A stretch of 64,000 nucleotides of DNA from Misgurnus anguillicaudatus (GCF_027580225.2 NC_073346.2:9512001-9576000); one strand, 5' to 3'; counted from the first letter of the stretch, positions 34,606 through 46,740 are shown. A program made the numbers and translations. The notes: a model not told the origin generated them from the letters alone.

Positions 34606-37290
34606 CCACTAGGCCATATTTACACTATATTTTAAAATGAAATTTTTTTTTTATTCATGAGAGGTCCTAAAAACGCAACGATGTAACAAAAGAAGGTCAA
34701 TGCATCCATCTGAATGTGTTTGTTGCTGTCGTGGTTTAAAGGGAAGAAATTTACAAAAGTTGACAGCTGAAACACAGCATACTAATGAAAGTGCCGGTGC
34801 TTTAAACTATTTGAAAAAAAAGTTAACCATTGTGACCCATTCCTAGTCAGCATACCCAATATACACAGCCTAAACATAAAGACCAATATTTGGGTTTAAT
34901 CTGACCATTGACTTCCCAAATTAGCAATGGCTGTATCTTCTTGTCCCTCTGAACGTATAAAATACAAATTAGCTCATATTATTTATGATTAGCTCAACGC
35001 ACCACATCTTTGAAGTTGAGCGCTGAACACAAACCTGCATAACACTGTGTGTTCTTACATAAGCCGGAGAACAAAGATCTGGAAACCCCAAATTTGGACA
35101 AAGGAGACTATAATTTGGAGATGTCAAGCGATAGATGCTAGCAGCTGTTTCTTCGACTTCCTGTTTTCCAAAGTAACCCCATTCTTAAAGTCTTAACACC
35201 GTTTAGAGAGAGAAGTTAGTGACGCTGTACAATCAAATCCTGCAGTCATGCAATGAACAGGAAACAAACAGGGACACTTACCAAGCAAATCATCCTGTTT
35301 CTTTTCTTAACACTGCAGCAGGCCGTCCAATCTGAAAGGAAAATATTATGACACATTTAGAGGTGCAGTAAACTATCCTGTCGTACTGTGAAAATACAGA
35401 CTGGCTGCTTGTTATTTGTTATTTTATTTTATTTAACTGTCTTGTATTTGCCCTCTACCTAAACTCCTATGAGAGATTATAATGAGTTTACTATACTTCC
35501 AAATGAAGCCAAAGATACAGTATGTATAAGGGCTCCAAAATGACGACATGCCATCTAGTATTTGAAACTGAAGAAATATAAAGGTTTTGAAAGGTCTCCC
35601 TACAGAATTATCTTCATGATCTTTCATCAAAATGTAATAACTTTCTTAACCTCTAAAACAGACCCAGATGATGTCACCTACTCCCGCATCCCTCACATGC
35701 ATTAAGGTATTCATCATTTGGAGCGGGAATCAAGCCCATGGCCTTGACACTGTTAGCGCCACTGCTAGACCCAATCGATAAAAATGTTATCTTGTTTAAC
35801 ATCCTGTGGACTCACATTACACATTACAACACTTCACTGACTCGAATATGTGTGTTTCTCTCATTGTCCTTTCAAATGAGTCAGAACTTTATAGTAAAGT
35901 TTGACTTTTGGGAAGCCCATGCTACTCAGATTCCCATGAGCCTCTGCCAGTGGGAAACAACATAATAAAATACGTCTCAGGGGAACGAGCCAACCTCAGA
36001 GAAGTTCACATCTGCATTTGCATCTTGTTTGTGTCAAAAAAGCCTCTGTTGGGTTAGCATTAGCCTGGAACTCGCTAAGAGTGCTAATCAAACAAAGATC
36101 TTGTTTTCACCGATATGCACACTAGGCTGTTTTGTGGGTGTTCTTTTGGCCTGCCCACTTCTTTTGGGTTTTTTGGGATTGGCCGGGGCATCCTGATTGA
36201 GCGCTGGTTTGTGAATTGGAGGGTGTGTTTCCCAGTTACACTCAATAGCAGTGGAACCGTTTCAAATTAGCGGTTAGAAACTTAAACCAGCTGAAGGGCA
36301 ATTAAGCGAAATAGATGACGTTAAAACAATATTTCAACCGTCTTGTTGAAAACACCCTTCTCAGCAACAGCATTAAACACTAGGGACAAGCATCGGTTTT
36401 GAACTTCTTCAAAGTATTGCGAATGAGATCTGCAAGAGTGAACTTCCACTGCTAGTTTCCCACTGGAATGAGAGAGTATGGCATTCATTAGCTTTAGCTT
36501 ACAAACATTGTGGGGTTATGCTGAATAATTATAGGAATAAAACTGGGCTTTGAAGTATAAATCACCCAATCCTGACATACAATGCATTTAAGGCGATCAT
36601 TCGTTTGATTTGCACCCCTCAGCACTCACAAACAATCATTGATAATGCTTTATAGTTTTCCCCTGCGATTTAACTTCAACACATTGTGTGGCCTCTATCC
36701 TGAACTATTTCAGCCCGTGAGCTCCTGACTCAGCCGTGACGCAAGGTCAAACACGGGGAATGTCAATATTTCTAAAAGCAGAGACAAAGACATCATGACT
36801 ATTTGTTCTTTGCTTTCTTTCCCAGGCCTCCCTGCCCTCACTCAGCATTTTGAAACATTTACCGCATATTTTTCACACCGGCTCAGGCACTCACAAAATT
36901 TTCAGATGACTGCACCACGAGAACTAAATACAGACAGAGCACAAGACTGATGCATTCATCCGGGTTTCCCCTTCATGTGATGCTTTGTCCGCTATTGCTT
37001 AATTGCTTCAAATTTAGGAAATTGAAAAAAGGAAACTGTCGTTGTTAGAGCGAGTTCAAGAACACAGTTTGCCTTTGACGGGGTAACACGAGAGCTGCGA
37101 TCTTCAGACGTGACATCAGAGAGATGGTATGCATGCTGTCGTCTACTGTACCTTGAGGCTCATGCTGACTCGCAGACAGTGAGGTTACAGACCGTGTGTC
37201 ATTCTGTATGTTTCCCTCATATGATGGCTTTTACTAAGTTATTAAAGATGTTTTGTCTTAACACATTAATTCAAATGTTTAACTTCATTT
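34606..37290. other. Mostly single-copy DNA; one SINE-like fragment
   Basis: No exon recognised. At about 35690-35765 a minus-strand SINE-like head has the B-box complement 'gggaatcaagcccatggcc'. 36000-37100 is free of visible repeats. No frame has a recognised domain. Confidence 0.4.
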
Positions 37291-37513
37291 GATGTTATAG
37301 GCTGGGTTCGCGATTAATCGCATACAAAATAAAATGTTGTGTTTGCATAATATATGTGTCCTGTATGTAATTATGTATATAACTACACACACACATACAC
37401 ACACACATGTTGTATATCAGCTTTCAAATGTATATATAATATACAAAAATATATGTGCACATGCAAATGTTTCTTAAATACATATTTGAATGTGTGTGTC
37501 TTTATATATATAC

Positions 37514-38632
37514 TAGGGCTGTCAATTGACTAAAATATTCCATTTAGATTAATCGCATGATTGTCATGCATTAATTCATGATTAATCGCAACTTAACCAA
37601 AAAATTTTTTATGTTCGATATTTACATTACATGTAACTTTTCAAGTTTTTAATACTGTAATCAACATGGGCATGGAGAAATATGGATGCTTATGCAAATG
37701 TATGTTTATTATAAGTAAAAAAGTCAGCCAAAATAATTTTGAAAAAATATCCAGTTAAAGGCGGGGGGCATGATTTTTAAATAAACACTTTGGAAAAGGG
37801 AGTCGGGCCGAGTACCAAAACACACTTGTAGCCAATCAGTAGTAAGGGGTGTGTCTACTAACCGTCATTGTTGCCTGGGTTGCGTATGTGTGGGGCGGGT
37901 CTATCAAAAGAAGGTCAAGATTCTATTGGGGTAGGGGCGTGTTTCTTTAGGTGATTTCAAATGTCAACATTGGCTTTCAGAGATCATGTACCTCGCCTTT
38001 ATATTTTTAAGGTTCAAAAACAAAATCACTCCATCCATTCCTTAAAATTATCAATATATGTTCTACTTTTTTCTTTCTTTTATTGTTTGATTGACATTGA
38101 GACCGACAGCTTTACGATCTACTGTAATGCAAGGATCTAATATACAGTAATGTTACATTATATTAGAAAAAATAAATCAGATAATTTTACCCAACAATTA
38201 ATCAAACATTTACTTAAGACATAATAGATTATATCTGTGTGAATTTTTGTCAAAACGGATATTTTTTCTGTCTATGTGTGTATATATCAGAGTCGCACGC
38301 CTGTGTGCATGCTTCAGATGTGTCAGTCACCGCGTGGAAAATCGTTTTCATGTCTTATCACTCTTAATAACTCTTTTAACATCAATCAGGTCCCGAATTG
38401 TATCTCTCAACTATTTTAACATCAAGCAAGTCCTGCACTTTATTTTCTAATTCTAAATTCAAAAACATAAAAATAATTTTAGACGTTTGATGACTTTTAC
38501 TGTCTAAGGATTCGTCAAACAACATGCTAGGCCTAGGGTCAAACAGAATTTGCGCGTAGCATTAATTGCACGTTAATAAAATGAGTGTCTTTAAAATTAA
38601 ATGTTACTAACGCATTTATTTTGACAGCCCTA
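37514..38632. mobile_element. hAT-type 'tagggctgtcaa' element, perfect 8-bp TSD
   Basis: Termini 'tagggctgtcaa' and 'ttgacagcccta' are flanked by the perfect duplication atatatac (37506-37513, 38633-38640). Sub-terminal words include 'gattaatcgcatgattgtca'. It contains a TTAA MITE (37755-38002). No transposase. Confidence 0.92.
37755..38002. mobile_element. TTAA MITE 'ttaaaggcgggg', innermost of nest
   Basis: The left end is 'ttaaaggcgggg' and the right end 'cctcgccttta' with the final TTAA decayed to TTAT. About 248 bp. Includes 'gggtctatcaaaagaaggtc'. It is the third level inside 37301-38745. Confidence 0.8.
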
Positions 38633-38770
38633 ATATATACCTAATAATTACACACAGGACATATACATTATGCAAACACGAACTTTTATTTTGTATGCAA
38701 TTAATCGCGATTAATCGTGATTAATTGTTTAACGGCCCTTTATCCTGCTTATTCTCATTTCTGTGTTCAC

Positions 38771-38890
38771 ATTTACATTTTTGCATTTGGCAAATTACTT
38801 GCAATGTATACATTTTTATCAGTATACGTGTGTTTCCTGGTTTAACCCATGACCTTTTGTGCTGCTAATGCAATGCTCTACCATGGAGCA
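38771..38890 (-). repeat. tRNA-derived SINE, minus strand
   Basis: Read on the minus strand: 'ggtagagcattgcattagc', then 'ggtcatgggttaaacc' as a degenerate B box, then a tail with 'caaatgcaaaaatgtaaatg'. This matches the SINE copies at 46741 and 47852. Confidence 0.7.
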
Positions 38891-39138
38891 AATAATATTA
38901 TGATTAATCATATAATGATGCAGAATGTAATTTATTATCACTTATACCATGGGTCTGTTGAATGCTTGATTCTGATTGGCTGTGAAATGTTCCATGGGAG
39001 TTGATTATTTTTCTGTAAACCACACACCTACCTTGTCAAATGTCTTAAAATAGGCAACAGAGCAATGTTTGTGGTAACCGTGGTATAAGCGGAATAATTT
39101 TCGAAAATAATGGACACCCAAAGTGTTACCATCTAGGG

Positions 39139-39322
39139 CAGGGGTGGGCATCGAGGGCCACAGTCCTGCAGAGTTTAGCTTCAACCTTAATCGAACACAC
39201 CTGAATGTCATTTCCAAACAGTCCTGAAGACTTCAATTAGATTTTTCAGCTGTGTTTGATTGGGGTTGGAGCTGAACTCTGCAGGGACACTGGCCCTCAG
39301 GACCAGGAGTTGCCCACCCCTG
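39139..39322. mobile_element. hAT MITE 'caggggtgggc', perfect 8-bp TSD
   Basis: Termini 'caggggtgggc' and 'gcccacccctg' with the perfect duplication atctaggg at 39131-39138 and 39323-39330. Inner arms 'gtcctgcagag' and 'ctctgcagggac' continue the inverted repeat. 184 bp long. Confidence 0.95.
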
Positions 39323-39330
39323 ATCTAGGG

Positions 39331-40290
39331 TGTGGATTATTTTCTTATAATTCAACGACCTGTCGTCAATTATTCCTTACTTAAAGGATTTGTCTGAAAG
39401 AATGTTTAAAATCAAACAAGCAGAGGAGCAGGGTACCAATTTACAGTGATAGTGTGGCCACAGTGTTCATCCCGTCCTGCTAAGAAAACTCACAGACCGT
39501 GAAACCCCTTTAATTATGCAAATGTACAGTTGTAAAAATGGACTGACTGGAGAACTTATGACCAACACTGGTAATGAAGGGAGAAAAGAGCAAGGATCTG
39601 ACTCACTGACTCGGAGAGAGTACAGAGCCTCAGTGACAGCCTCCAAAGAGTTCAGCTCTCACAAATGCATTGTGTTCAGGGGGATTACCATGATATTTGA
39701 CCCACACTGGAATTCAGGAAGTTCATTATAGCACATCCTCTCATGTGAAGTGGGTCACTGAGTCTTGTAAAGACAGCAGATGTAACTCTCTCTGCTTAAA
39801 GTATTTCAGATAAGCTTCCTCCTAAAGATTTATGGTTGTGGAGTTAATATCAAGTCAGATATGCTTTAAAAGAGGACTGAATTAGTTAAATGCACACGCC
39901 TGGCACTTTCAAATACGAGTATCTCTTAACGCATACCTTATAAGTTAAAAAATGTGCACGTTGAGTAAAAAGCTAAATGCCTCCTGTGGTGATGGTGAAA
40001 ATGCTGGTTTGCCTCAGCGCACCTCCTGAGAACATTCAGCCAAGACCAATTTACACAGGTGAAAGGATGGGAGTGAGGCATTAGTGGGGAGATTTCAGTT
40101 GGGGTAGGGGGGAGTCGACAAAACCAAAGATTTGCGAAGTAAGCACACCGAGGGGAAATGGGGACTTGGTATACTAAAGGCTAATCCAGCTAGATAACCC
40201 CACACTGAAAGAACTTGTTTGAGAAGCATCATCTTAAATTTATTATTAACTTGTGTCCTTTTGCTGTGCTGCAAGTTTTAAAATGACTGA
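39331..40290. other. Apparently single-copy noncoding DNA
   Basis: No exon or repeat recognised between two hAT elements. Confidence 0.4.
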
Positions 40291-40298
40291 CTTGAAAG

Positions 40299-41107
40299 CA
40301 GTGGCGGCTCGTGACTGCTCATCTGAGGGGCGCTAATTCAAGTGTTTGTTGCGTCATGTGAACCATGTGCATCACATGCAGTGTTGCCAACTTGGCGACT
40401 TTGTCGCTAGATTTAGCGACTTTTCAGACCCCCTTGGCGACTTATTTTTAAAAATAAAAATGTTTATTTTTCTGGCGTTGTTGTAGATTTTTGGAGACTT
40501 TAACGTGAAAGCGCGTGTCGTATGGTCTTTAAATAAAAAAAATCACTGTACCAAAAAAATAAATGTATTCGAGTGAGCTAAGCAGCAGCAGATTCAGAAC
40601 AGACAAACTGTTATGGAGCTGATCAACGCGTTAATAAGCTATGTACCTAGAAAACAACGTTTCCCATCATTTATCAGCGTATCCTTATATGTTTTGAAAC
40701 TGGACTGTTTGGACATTTAAATATGAACATCCACATGTTTCGTTTTATAAGAACAGAAGCAGATAAATGAACGAGAAAACATTTTTAGGCATTCATGTGT
40801 ATTAAAATTAAATTTGTGAAAGTTCAGAGAGAAAGGAAAACGTGAAACAGCCAATGTAGTAAGAATGCAAATACTACGTGATGACGTCACGGGTATGCTA
40901 AACGCGAAATACTTTATCATAAACCCTTTAGACGCGTCTGCAGCAGGCACTTATTTTGGCATGACACGTGATGCACACACCATTACTCGATGCGCAAAAC
41001 ACATATTTTGAAAAAAGGAACCACACACATGACGGGCTACATACATGTTGTGACGAACTTCGCATCGAGCGCCCTCAAAAAAAAAAAGAAATCACTGGCC
41101 GCCACTG
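40299..41107 (+). mobile_element. hAT element 'cagtggcggctcgtga', perfect 8-bp TSD
   Basis: Termini 'cagtggcggctcgtgac' and 'tcactggccgccactg' with the perfect duplication cttgaaag (40291-40298, 41108-41115). At 40380-40450 it includes 'cagtgttgccaacttggcga' and 'ttagcgacttttcagac', the start of another fish repeat, so part may be nested. The 187-codon frame at 40968-41531 crosses the right boundary and is a chance frame. Confidence 0.92.
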
Positions 41108-41115
41108 CTTGAAAG

Positions 41116-42520
41116 CACTTTGGGTATCCAAACTTGAATCATTAAGTGCTGGAGTGCAAAAATCCAATAAAAACATGCTAAACGAAATACACTTACTGTA
41201 TATAATATTTTTTATTTATAATCCGTTTATCTTTTACTTTAATTTGCTTGTAAATGTATTTATGCCCTCTTTGTTTAATTTCTCCCCCCCCCCCCTTATG
41301 ATCTTAATGTTAATTTCATCTACACTCCATGTACTTATATTGTCTGATGGTTTCCTATGTTTATTACTTGGAGAAATGCTTATTTGTTGTTGTATCTTAA
41401 TTATTTTTGATTGCAATAAAAAAAATCTGTTTTTTTTTTACATGTACCAGGGCGAGAGGGTCAATATTTGGCTTGAAGTATTTGGCTACAATTACATCAC
41501 ATACACAACTGACTTATACCAGCTCCCCTAGGACAGCTCATTTCCTTATTCGACTTTAAAAAGTTAATATAAAAATACAGTCAACAATAGACAGGTGCAA
41601 GAAAAAATATGAGGTGTAAAAACACTTGTGGTTTAAAAAGTCTCCACTGAATTATTAATAGAGATCAAACAATAGGAAAAACAGTGTTTGTAGAGAGACA
41701 GAAAATGCAACAACATCTATTACAAAAATTTGCTGCAAAGAGCAAATATGGGGTCAGGTGCATCTGTGGCACTCACACTGTTTATGCAAACTGTCATTGT
41801 TTACTCACTTTCGTGTTGTTACAAACCTGTATACCTGAATACATAGCCTTTACAGAAATATTACACTTAAAAAACACTTTACAATCTTTTTATATTTTAA
41901 AATGAAACAATATGTTATTTGAACAATTACACCTTTTTGAGCCATCAATGTAGCAATATTTGATTTTTATTAATTAATTAGAATTCCAAGCACCACAGAA
42001 GTGCTCGTCCCCACAGTGATGTACAGAGCGAAAATGCTTTATTTTGAGATCAAAAAGAATGTTTTCTTCCATTTAAAATACAATAATGTGTCCATAACTA
42101 TCAAATATATGATGTAAATTACATTAAAAAACAAAATGCTAAATAAATTTTATAAAATATATAATGAAAGTAGTGGTCCTCTGGAGTTGTGTCACTGGTG
42201 TTAACAAAAAAGCTTTTATTTTTAAATAAAAATCACACTGATGACATCACTTGACTTCCTTCTTTCACTTTCCTGAAGATCTATGAAGAGAAGCCCACTG
42301 TCTCTTTTCAGTTATCAGAAATCTTCTCATTTATCTCATGATTTCTTATGAAGCTTTTAGTTTAAGTCACTGGTATGACCTCCTTTATTGTTTGGGAATT
42401 GCAAAAAACTAGAATACAAATGGATTAAACTATACTTAATTTAATGAGTATACAAAGATTGACAACATGTGGTTATACTTTACAGCAGCAATTTTGTAAA
42501 ATGCCGTTTTCACGAAAATT
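41116..42520. other. AT-rich noncoding DNA with a poly-C run
   Basis: A 13-base C run is at 41283-41295. Around 41805 a 'ctcactttcgtgttgttac' word resembles the 'gttcaccc' MITE. From ~42190 'gtgtcactggtgttaac' words appear that foreshadow the tandem repeat. No exon recognised. Confidence 0.4.
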
Positions 42521-42712
42521 GTCACTGGTGTTACTGTCACTGGTGTTACCTTCCTTATGGGTAACACCAGTTAAGATCAGTTAAACCAGTGACTGGTGAT
42601 TTGTTGTGTCACTGGTGTTACTGTCACTGGTGTTACCTTCATTATGGGTAACACCAGTTAAGATCAGTAAAACCAGTGACTGGTGATTTGTTGTGTCACT
42701 GGTGTTACTGTG
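42521..42712. repeat. 87-bp tandem repeat, ~2.2 copies
   Basis: Units begin at 42521, 42608 and 42695, each with 'gtcactggtgttactgtcac', then 'atgggtaacaccagttaaga' and 'aaccagtgactggtgatt'. Period 87. The unit itself contains the inverted words 'ggtgttac' and 'gtaacacc', and 'gtcactgg' and 'ccagtgac', so each unit is a hairpin. Single copies of the word occur nearby at ~42196 and ~42856. Confidence 0.9.
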
Positions 42713-42924
42713 TTTGTTTTTCTTTCACATTAAATAAAATCTTTCACATGTGACATGATGATCATTTTAAATGCATTGAATTCTGCTACACTTAAGAATT
42801 AAGCTTTAAAGCTGAAAAAATTAAACACATTTAATATTGCTAAAAAAGTAAGGCAACACCAGTGACAAACAAATGGTGTATGCAGTTTTTAAGTACATGC
42901 ACACAAAAAAAAAATTATTAAGCT

Positions 42925-43188
42925 GTCATTTATGTGTACTCATATTGTCAAAAAGTAATCTAATAATGTGGTTATTATTAGATAATGACCCAAAGATATT
43001 TTGAGCATTTTTTGTAAGCACTATTTTGTCCTACTATAGAAGTCAATGGTGCTTCTCTTTCCTGCTTCATTACAAATATCTTCCCTTGTGTTCAGCGGAA
43101 AGAAATGTATACAGGTTTGTAACAACATGAGGGTGACTAAATGACATTTATAATTATTTTTTTATTTTTGAGTGAACTGTCCCTTTAA
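42925..43188. mobile_element. Decayed 'gttcaccc' MITE
   Basis: The right half is clear: 'ggtttgtaacaacatgaggg' and 'gagtgaactgtccctttaa' ending in TTAA (43185-43188), with 'agaagtcaatgg' in the middle. The left half is degenerate and its TTAA is lost. Confidence 0.65.
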
Positions 43189-43358
43189 GAAGCAAAGCAT
43201 TTTAAACAACTTTTTAACCAGCAGGGGGCAACTCCACCAAATTTACATGTTTCTCAGAGCAACTTGGCAGTAACACATGAAGGTTTGTCTCAATGTGATA
43301 AACAGAAATGTTAAACTATTATTAATATCAAACAGATTCTCAAATGCGAGCAGAGATA

Positions 43359-43646
43359 TTAAAGGGATGGTTCACCTAAAAATTAAAATCATTTACTCAC
43401 TCTCATGTTGTTACAAATCTGTATACATTACTTTGTTCTGATAAACAGGGAGAAATACATTTTCAAAAATGTTTGTAACCAAACCGTTTATGAGCCCCAA
43501 TCTCTTCCATAGTACTCTTTCTCCAACTATGGAAGTGAATGGGGCTCATGATCGGCTCATGAAGTATCTTGTATACATGTTTGTAACAACATGAGAGTGA
43601 GTAAATAATGACAGACTTTTTATTTTTGGGTGAAGTCTCACTTTAA
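43359..43646. mobile_element. TTAA MITE 'ttaaagggatggttcacc'
   Basis: Left 'ttaaagggatggttcacc' and right 'gtgaagtctcactttaa' with TTAA at 43359-43362 and 43643-43646. Inner arms 'ctcatgttgttacaaa' and 'gtttgtaacaacatgag' pair. The centre has 'ccatagtac' facing 'ctatggaag'. Copies at 42925 and 61235. Confidence 0.9.
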
Positions 43647-44816
43647 GAATCAATATGGCAGACCTTCATGTTTTATCATAAGGCTGCTATGAACTTCTAC
43701 CTAGAAATATAAGTAACAGAACAAAATAGACAGCTAAGAGTTACAGTCATCTGTGAGAACATAAACCCATGGTTTGTATCTCTCTCCCACCTCATCCTTC
43801 TTTCAGGCGGTTACAGTGGCCTGGTTTCCACCTCTGACCACAGACAGGCCTCGGGGTTCCTGTTTACTTGTTGCTAACATGAAAGGCATTTGCCAGCAGG
43901 CTAGACACACTCGCACACAAACACACGCACATATGACACTCCGGTTTCCTCCGAGCTAAAGCCATCGATAAACAACTTACAGCGCATTGCGAAAAGCACC
44001 CGAATCAGCTGTTTCACACGAATATGAGATTCGTCATGAGATAACTACAAGATTTATGCAACATCACATCCTGCACAGGAATCGGCCAGCTCTGGATATG
44101 CACTTCCGTGTTACTAAACAAACATATTAGCCACCGATGGGAAAATCTGTCTGTTTTTATTCTCGTTAGTTTGCAATGCAATAGGAGCAGAGCAGTCTTG
44201 TCAAATCTTTTCAGATTTTGCACCTGGTTTCACTAAAGCCAACTGGCCTTGCTCCCACCTTTGAATAGGGTCAGCCAATTCAGAGCTTAAAGTCTTGTTC
44301 TCTTCTGCATTCCTATAGAAGCACATCTCCAGACTTTTCCCCTCTGCTCAGTAATGACAAAAGGGAGGTGAATAACACGACAGGCTGACACTTTCATGCA
44401 TATGCTAATATAAACTGTCAAAACGTTTGGTAATATGTTGTTGGGAACAGGTTGAACAATGCTGAGTAGGACAAACTGAATACAACAGTGAAGCAATTAC
44501 AAAAGTGGCTTATTGGTGGTGTTTGCAGTGGGGTTATGGGTTTGTTTAAATCCATAAACCTACAGATGTGCTTAAATTAGTAATATGATAATATTCGAAG
44601 TCATCAGATTTAGGATTTTTATTGCATTGTATCGTTTAATGGATGGAAATTTGTCTTTGGCTACTAAAAAATACAGCTAATAAGAATAGGCAGACAAATA
44701 ACATAGAAATACAGTTTATGCCAATTACATTTGCTATGCAGCATTAAAAATCTTGATGGAGTTTGAAATGAGAGACCTCTTAAACACTTTTTATTTGATA
44801 GAGGGACTTTCTAGCG
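43647..44816. other. Apparently single-copy noncoding DNA
   Basis: No exon recognised. Small CAC-rich stretch near 43905-43930. No repeat by eye. Confidence 0.4.
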
Positions 44817-45212
44817 CCTGGCTTCACTGTAAAAAAAAAAGATTTGCTTTTAACTCTTTCCCCACCAGTGTTTTTCAAAAGAGTTGACAGCCAGCACCTG
44901 CATTTTTTATGATTTTCACACAAGTTTAATGCCTTCCTTGCATTCAAAAACAAAAAAGCTAACTTCGTTTTTGTAAAGGACTTTTGTTAGAGATCAGATT
45001 CAGAATGATGATCAAAACATACACAGAGTTTTCACTGTTTTGGGATCAGTGGATGCATTAGTGTTTTATAAGTTGGGTAAGATCGCCACCTCGTAGATAA
45101 TAGCGGAAATATGGATTGCCATAAAAACTTGTAATTGGCAGGGAAGCGTTTTTATATTTTATTTTATTTTGTGCCACCATACTTACTTGTGTAACTACTC
45201 GTGTAACAGTCT

Positions 45213-45682
45213 TTAACTCTTTCCCCGCCAGCGTTTTGAAAAAAAGTTGCCAGCCAGCCCCAGCATTTTTCCTGATTTTCACAAAATGCCTTCCAGAAAA
45301 TGTTCTTCTTTAAATATATAAACAAACAATATATCAAATGAAAGAACAGACCCTCTGCTTAAAAAAAAAAACGTTTCATCCAACCTTCATTATTTCTCTT
45401 TTTATCACCTCTCAAATATGTGTAGGTTTCTTTAAAAAAAAACTATAATTCCATTTTTGTGAAGGACTTTTGATAGAGATTGGATTCAGAGCGATCTTTA
45501 AAACATACACAGAGTTCTTTCTCTTTCACGTGAGGCGCTACTTCCGGGTTGTATAAGTTATGGAAGTCCGCCACCTGGTAGATAATAGTGGTATTTTGTA
45601 AAGCCGGAAATTCTCCTCATTGGCAAGGAAGCGTTTTCTCCTAATTGACGAGCTATCTCGTCGATGGCGGCGAAAGAGTTAA
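45213..45682 (-). mobile_element. TTAA MITE family I, copy F, nested in copy E
   Basis: TTAA at 45213-45216 and 45679-45682. Ends 'ttaactctttccccgcc' and 'ggcggcgaaagagttaa'. A complete copy lying inside foreign sequence that itself interrupts a copy of the same family. Confidence 0.92.
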
Positions 45683-45693
45683 ATAGGGAAAAC

Positions 45694-46179
45694 TAGGGCT
45701 GGGCAAAAAAAATCTATATTTCGATTAATAGGTATTTTTTATATAGTCGATCCAAAATCGATTCTCAAAGGCCACGAATCTTTTATTTTTTCATATTTAT
45801 TTCGGCAAACATTGAACGTAAGATTAGCGTTAATCTAATTACTAGTCTTTTTTCAGGTGCTTCGTCGACGTTGATGCCACCTTCACATAAAAAGTCAGAG
45901 GTATGGAAGCATTTTAGATTTTGCAAGCAAGACGACGATGATAGTGTTTTGGATTTTAATTTTTTAAAATGAATTACCCACTTGTAAACTTCTGTTCACT
46001 GTTCTTTTTTATAAATATAGTATTTGTATTTCTATATTCATTGAGTTGAATCGAGAACTGAGTATAAAAATCGGCCCGAGAACCGTAATCGAAAATCAAT
46101 CTGAGAATCGAAATCAAATCGATACCTTATGAATCGAAATCGAATCGGTTTGGAACATCTGAATCGATACCCAGCCCTA
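45694..46179. mobile_element. hAT element 'tagggctggg', perfect 8-bp TSD
   Basis: Termini 'tagggctggg' and 'cccagcccta' with the perfect duplication gggaaaac (45686-45693, 46180-46187). Both sub-terminal regions are rich in ATCGA words. 486 bp and no gene. It starts 11 bases after copy F. Confidence 0.95.
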
Positions 46180-46740
46180 GGGAAAACATGGAAGTGTTTT
46201 GTGGCTCCTAAATTCTGTTTGGATCCTAAGGAATGAATGGTGCAAATGAATGGTGCTAAATGCTAACACATTCACAACATGCTGTACAAAGATGAAGTGC
46301 AAGCATTAAATAAAGATAGGTATGTATTCATTCATCTAAGTTGAGGTAAGAACATAGTAAATATTGAAAAACTGTGGTGTTTCCCTTTAATTGACGAGAT
46401 AACTTGTTAATGGCGAGGAAAGAGTTAAAAAAGTAAGTTTCCTGGTTGCCTTAGAATGTTGAGTTAATTCAAATTAAAAATCATCAGTGAACTCAAAAAA
46501 AATGTGTCAACAAAAATGTTTACGTTGCATTAACAAAGTTTTTTTAGGGCAACAAGGTAACTTAATTTTTTAAGTTGATGCAACTTTTTTGCAGTATCTG
46601 GCTTTAAAGAGGCTGAGAACCATGTGCAATAATATATTTTTTTTCTATAATACAGGTGAAAATCTTATAGACATGAACTTGCTGGGATTTAATGAGTAAA
46701 CATTTTAAAGATAGACTTTTTGATTATAACAACAGCATAT

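Larger units (their letters stand above)
37301..38745. mobile_element. Outer 'gcgattaatcgcatacaaaa' element
   Basis: The left arm 'cgcgattaatcgcatacaaa' continues with 'gtgtttgcataatatatgtg'. It is complementary to the right arm, which has 'cattatgcaaacacgaac' and 'ttttgtatgcaattaatcgc'. The hAT at 37514-38632 splits it. A short (CA)n is at about 37383-37409. The target duplication is not clear. Confidence 0.75.
44850..46428 (-). mobile_element. TTAA MITE family I, copy E, split by 1.2 kb
   Basis: TTAA at 44850-44853 and 46425-46428. The left part runs to ~45153 ('ggcagggaagcgttttt') and the right part resumes at ~46385 ('aattgacgagataacttg' to 'gaggaaagagttaa'). The intervening sequence is foreign and itself carries copy F and a hAT element. 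Confidence 0.85.
44825..46596. mobile_element. Outer hAT-like MITE of the deepest nest
   Basis: Ends 'cactgtaaaaaaaa' and 'ttttttgcagta' are inverted. Flanks cctggctt (44817-44824) and tctggctt (46597-46604) match at 7 of 8 positions. The element's own sequence is only 44825-44849 and 46429-46596; family I copy E inserted into it. Confidence 0.75.

Noticed and set aside
40968..41531. 187-codon plus-strand frame, the longest in the window
   Set aside because: It starts inside a hAT element, crosses its right TSD and continues in AT-rich DNA. Its hydrophobic composition comes from T-rich sequence. No domain recognised.
42521..42712. CRISPR-like direct repeats
   Set aside because: Units are contiguous without spacers, in a vertebrate genome; it is an ordinary tandem repeat.
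41804..43188. One 'gttcaccc' MITE split by the 87-bp repeat region
   Set aside because: The left match at 41805 is only ~30 bases, and a degenerate left half is visible nearer at ~42935, so a split copy is not needed.
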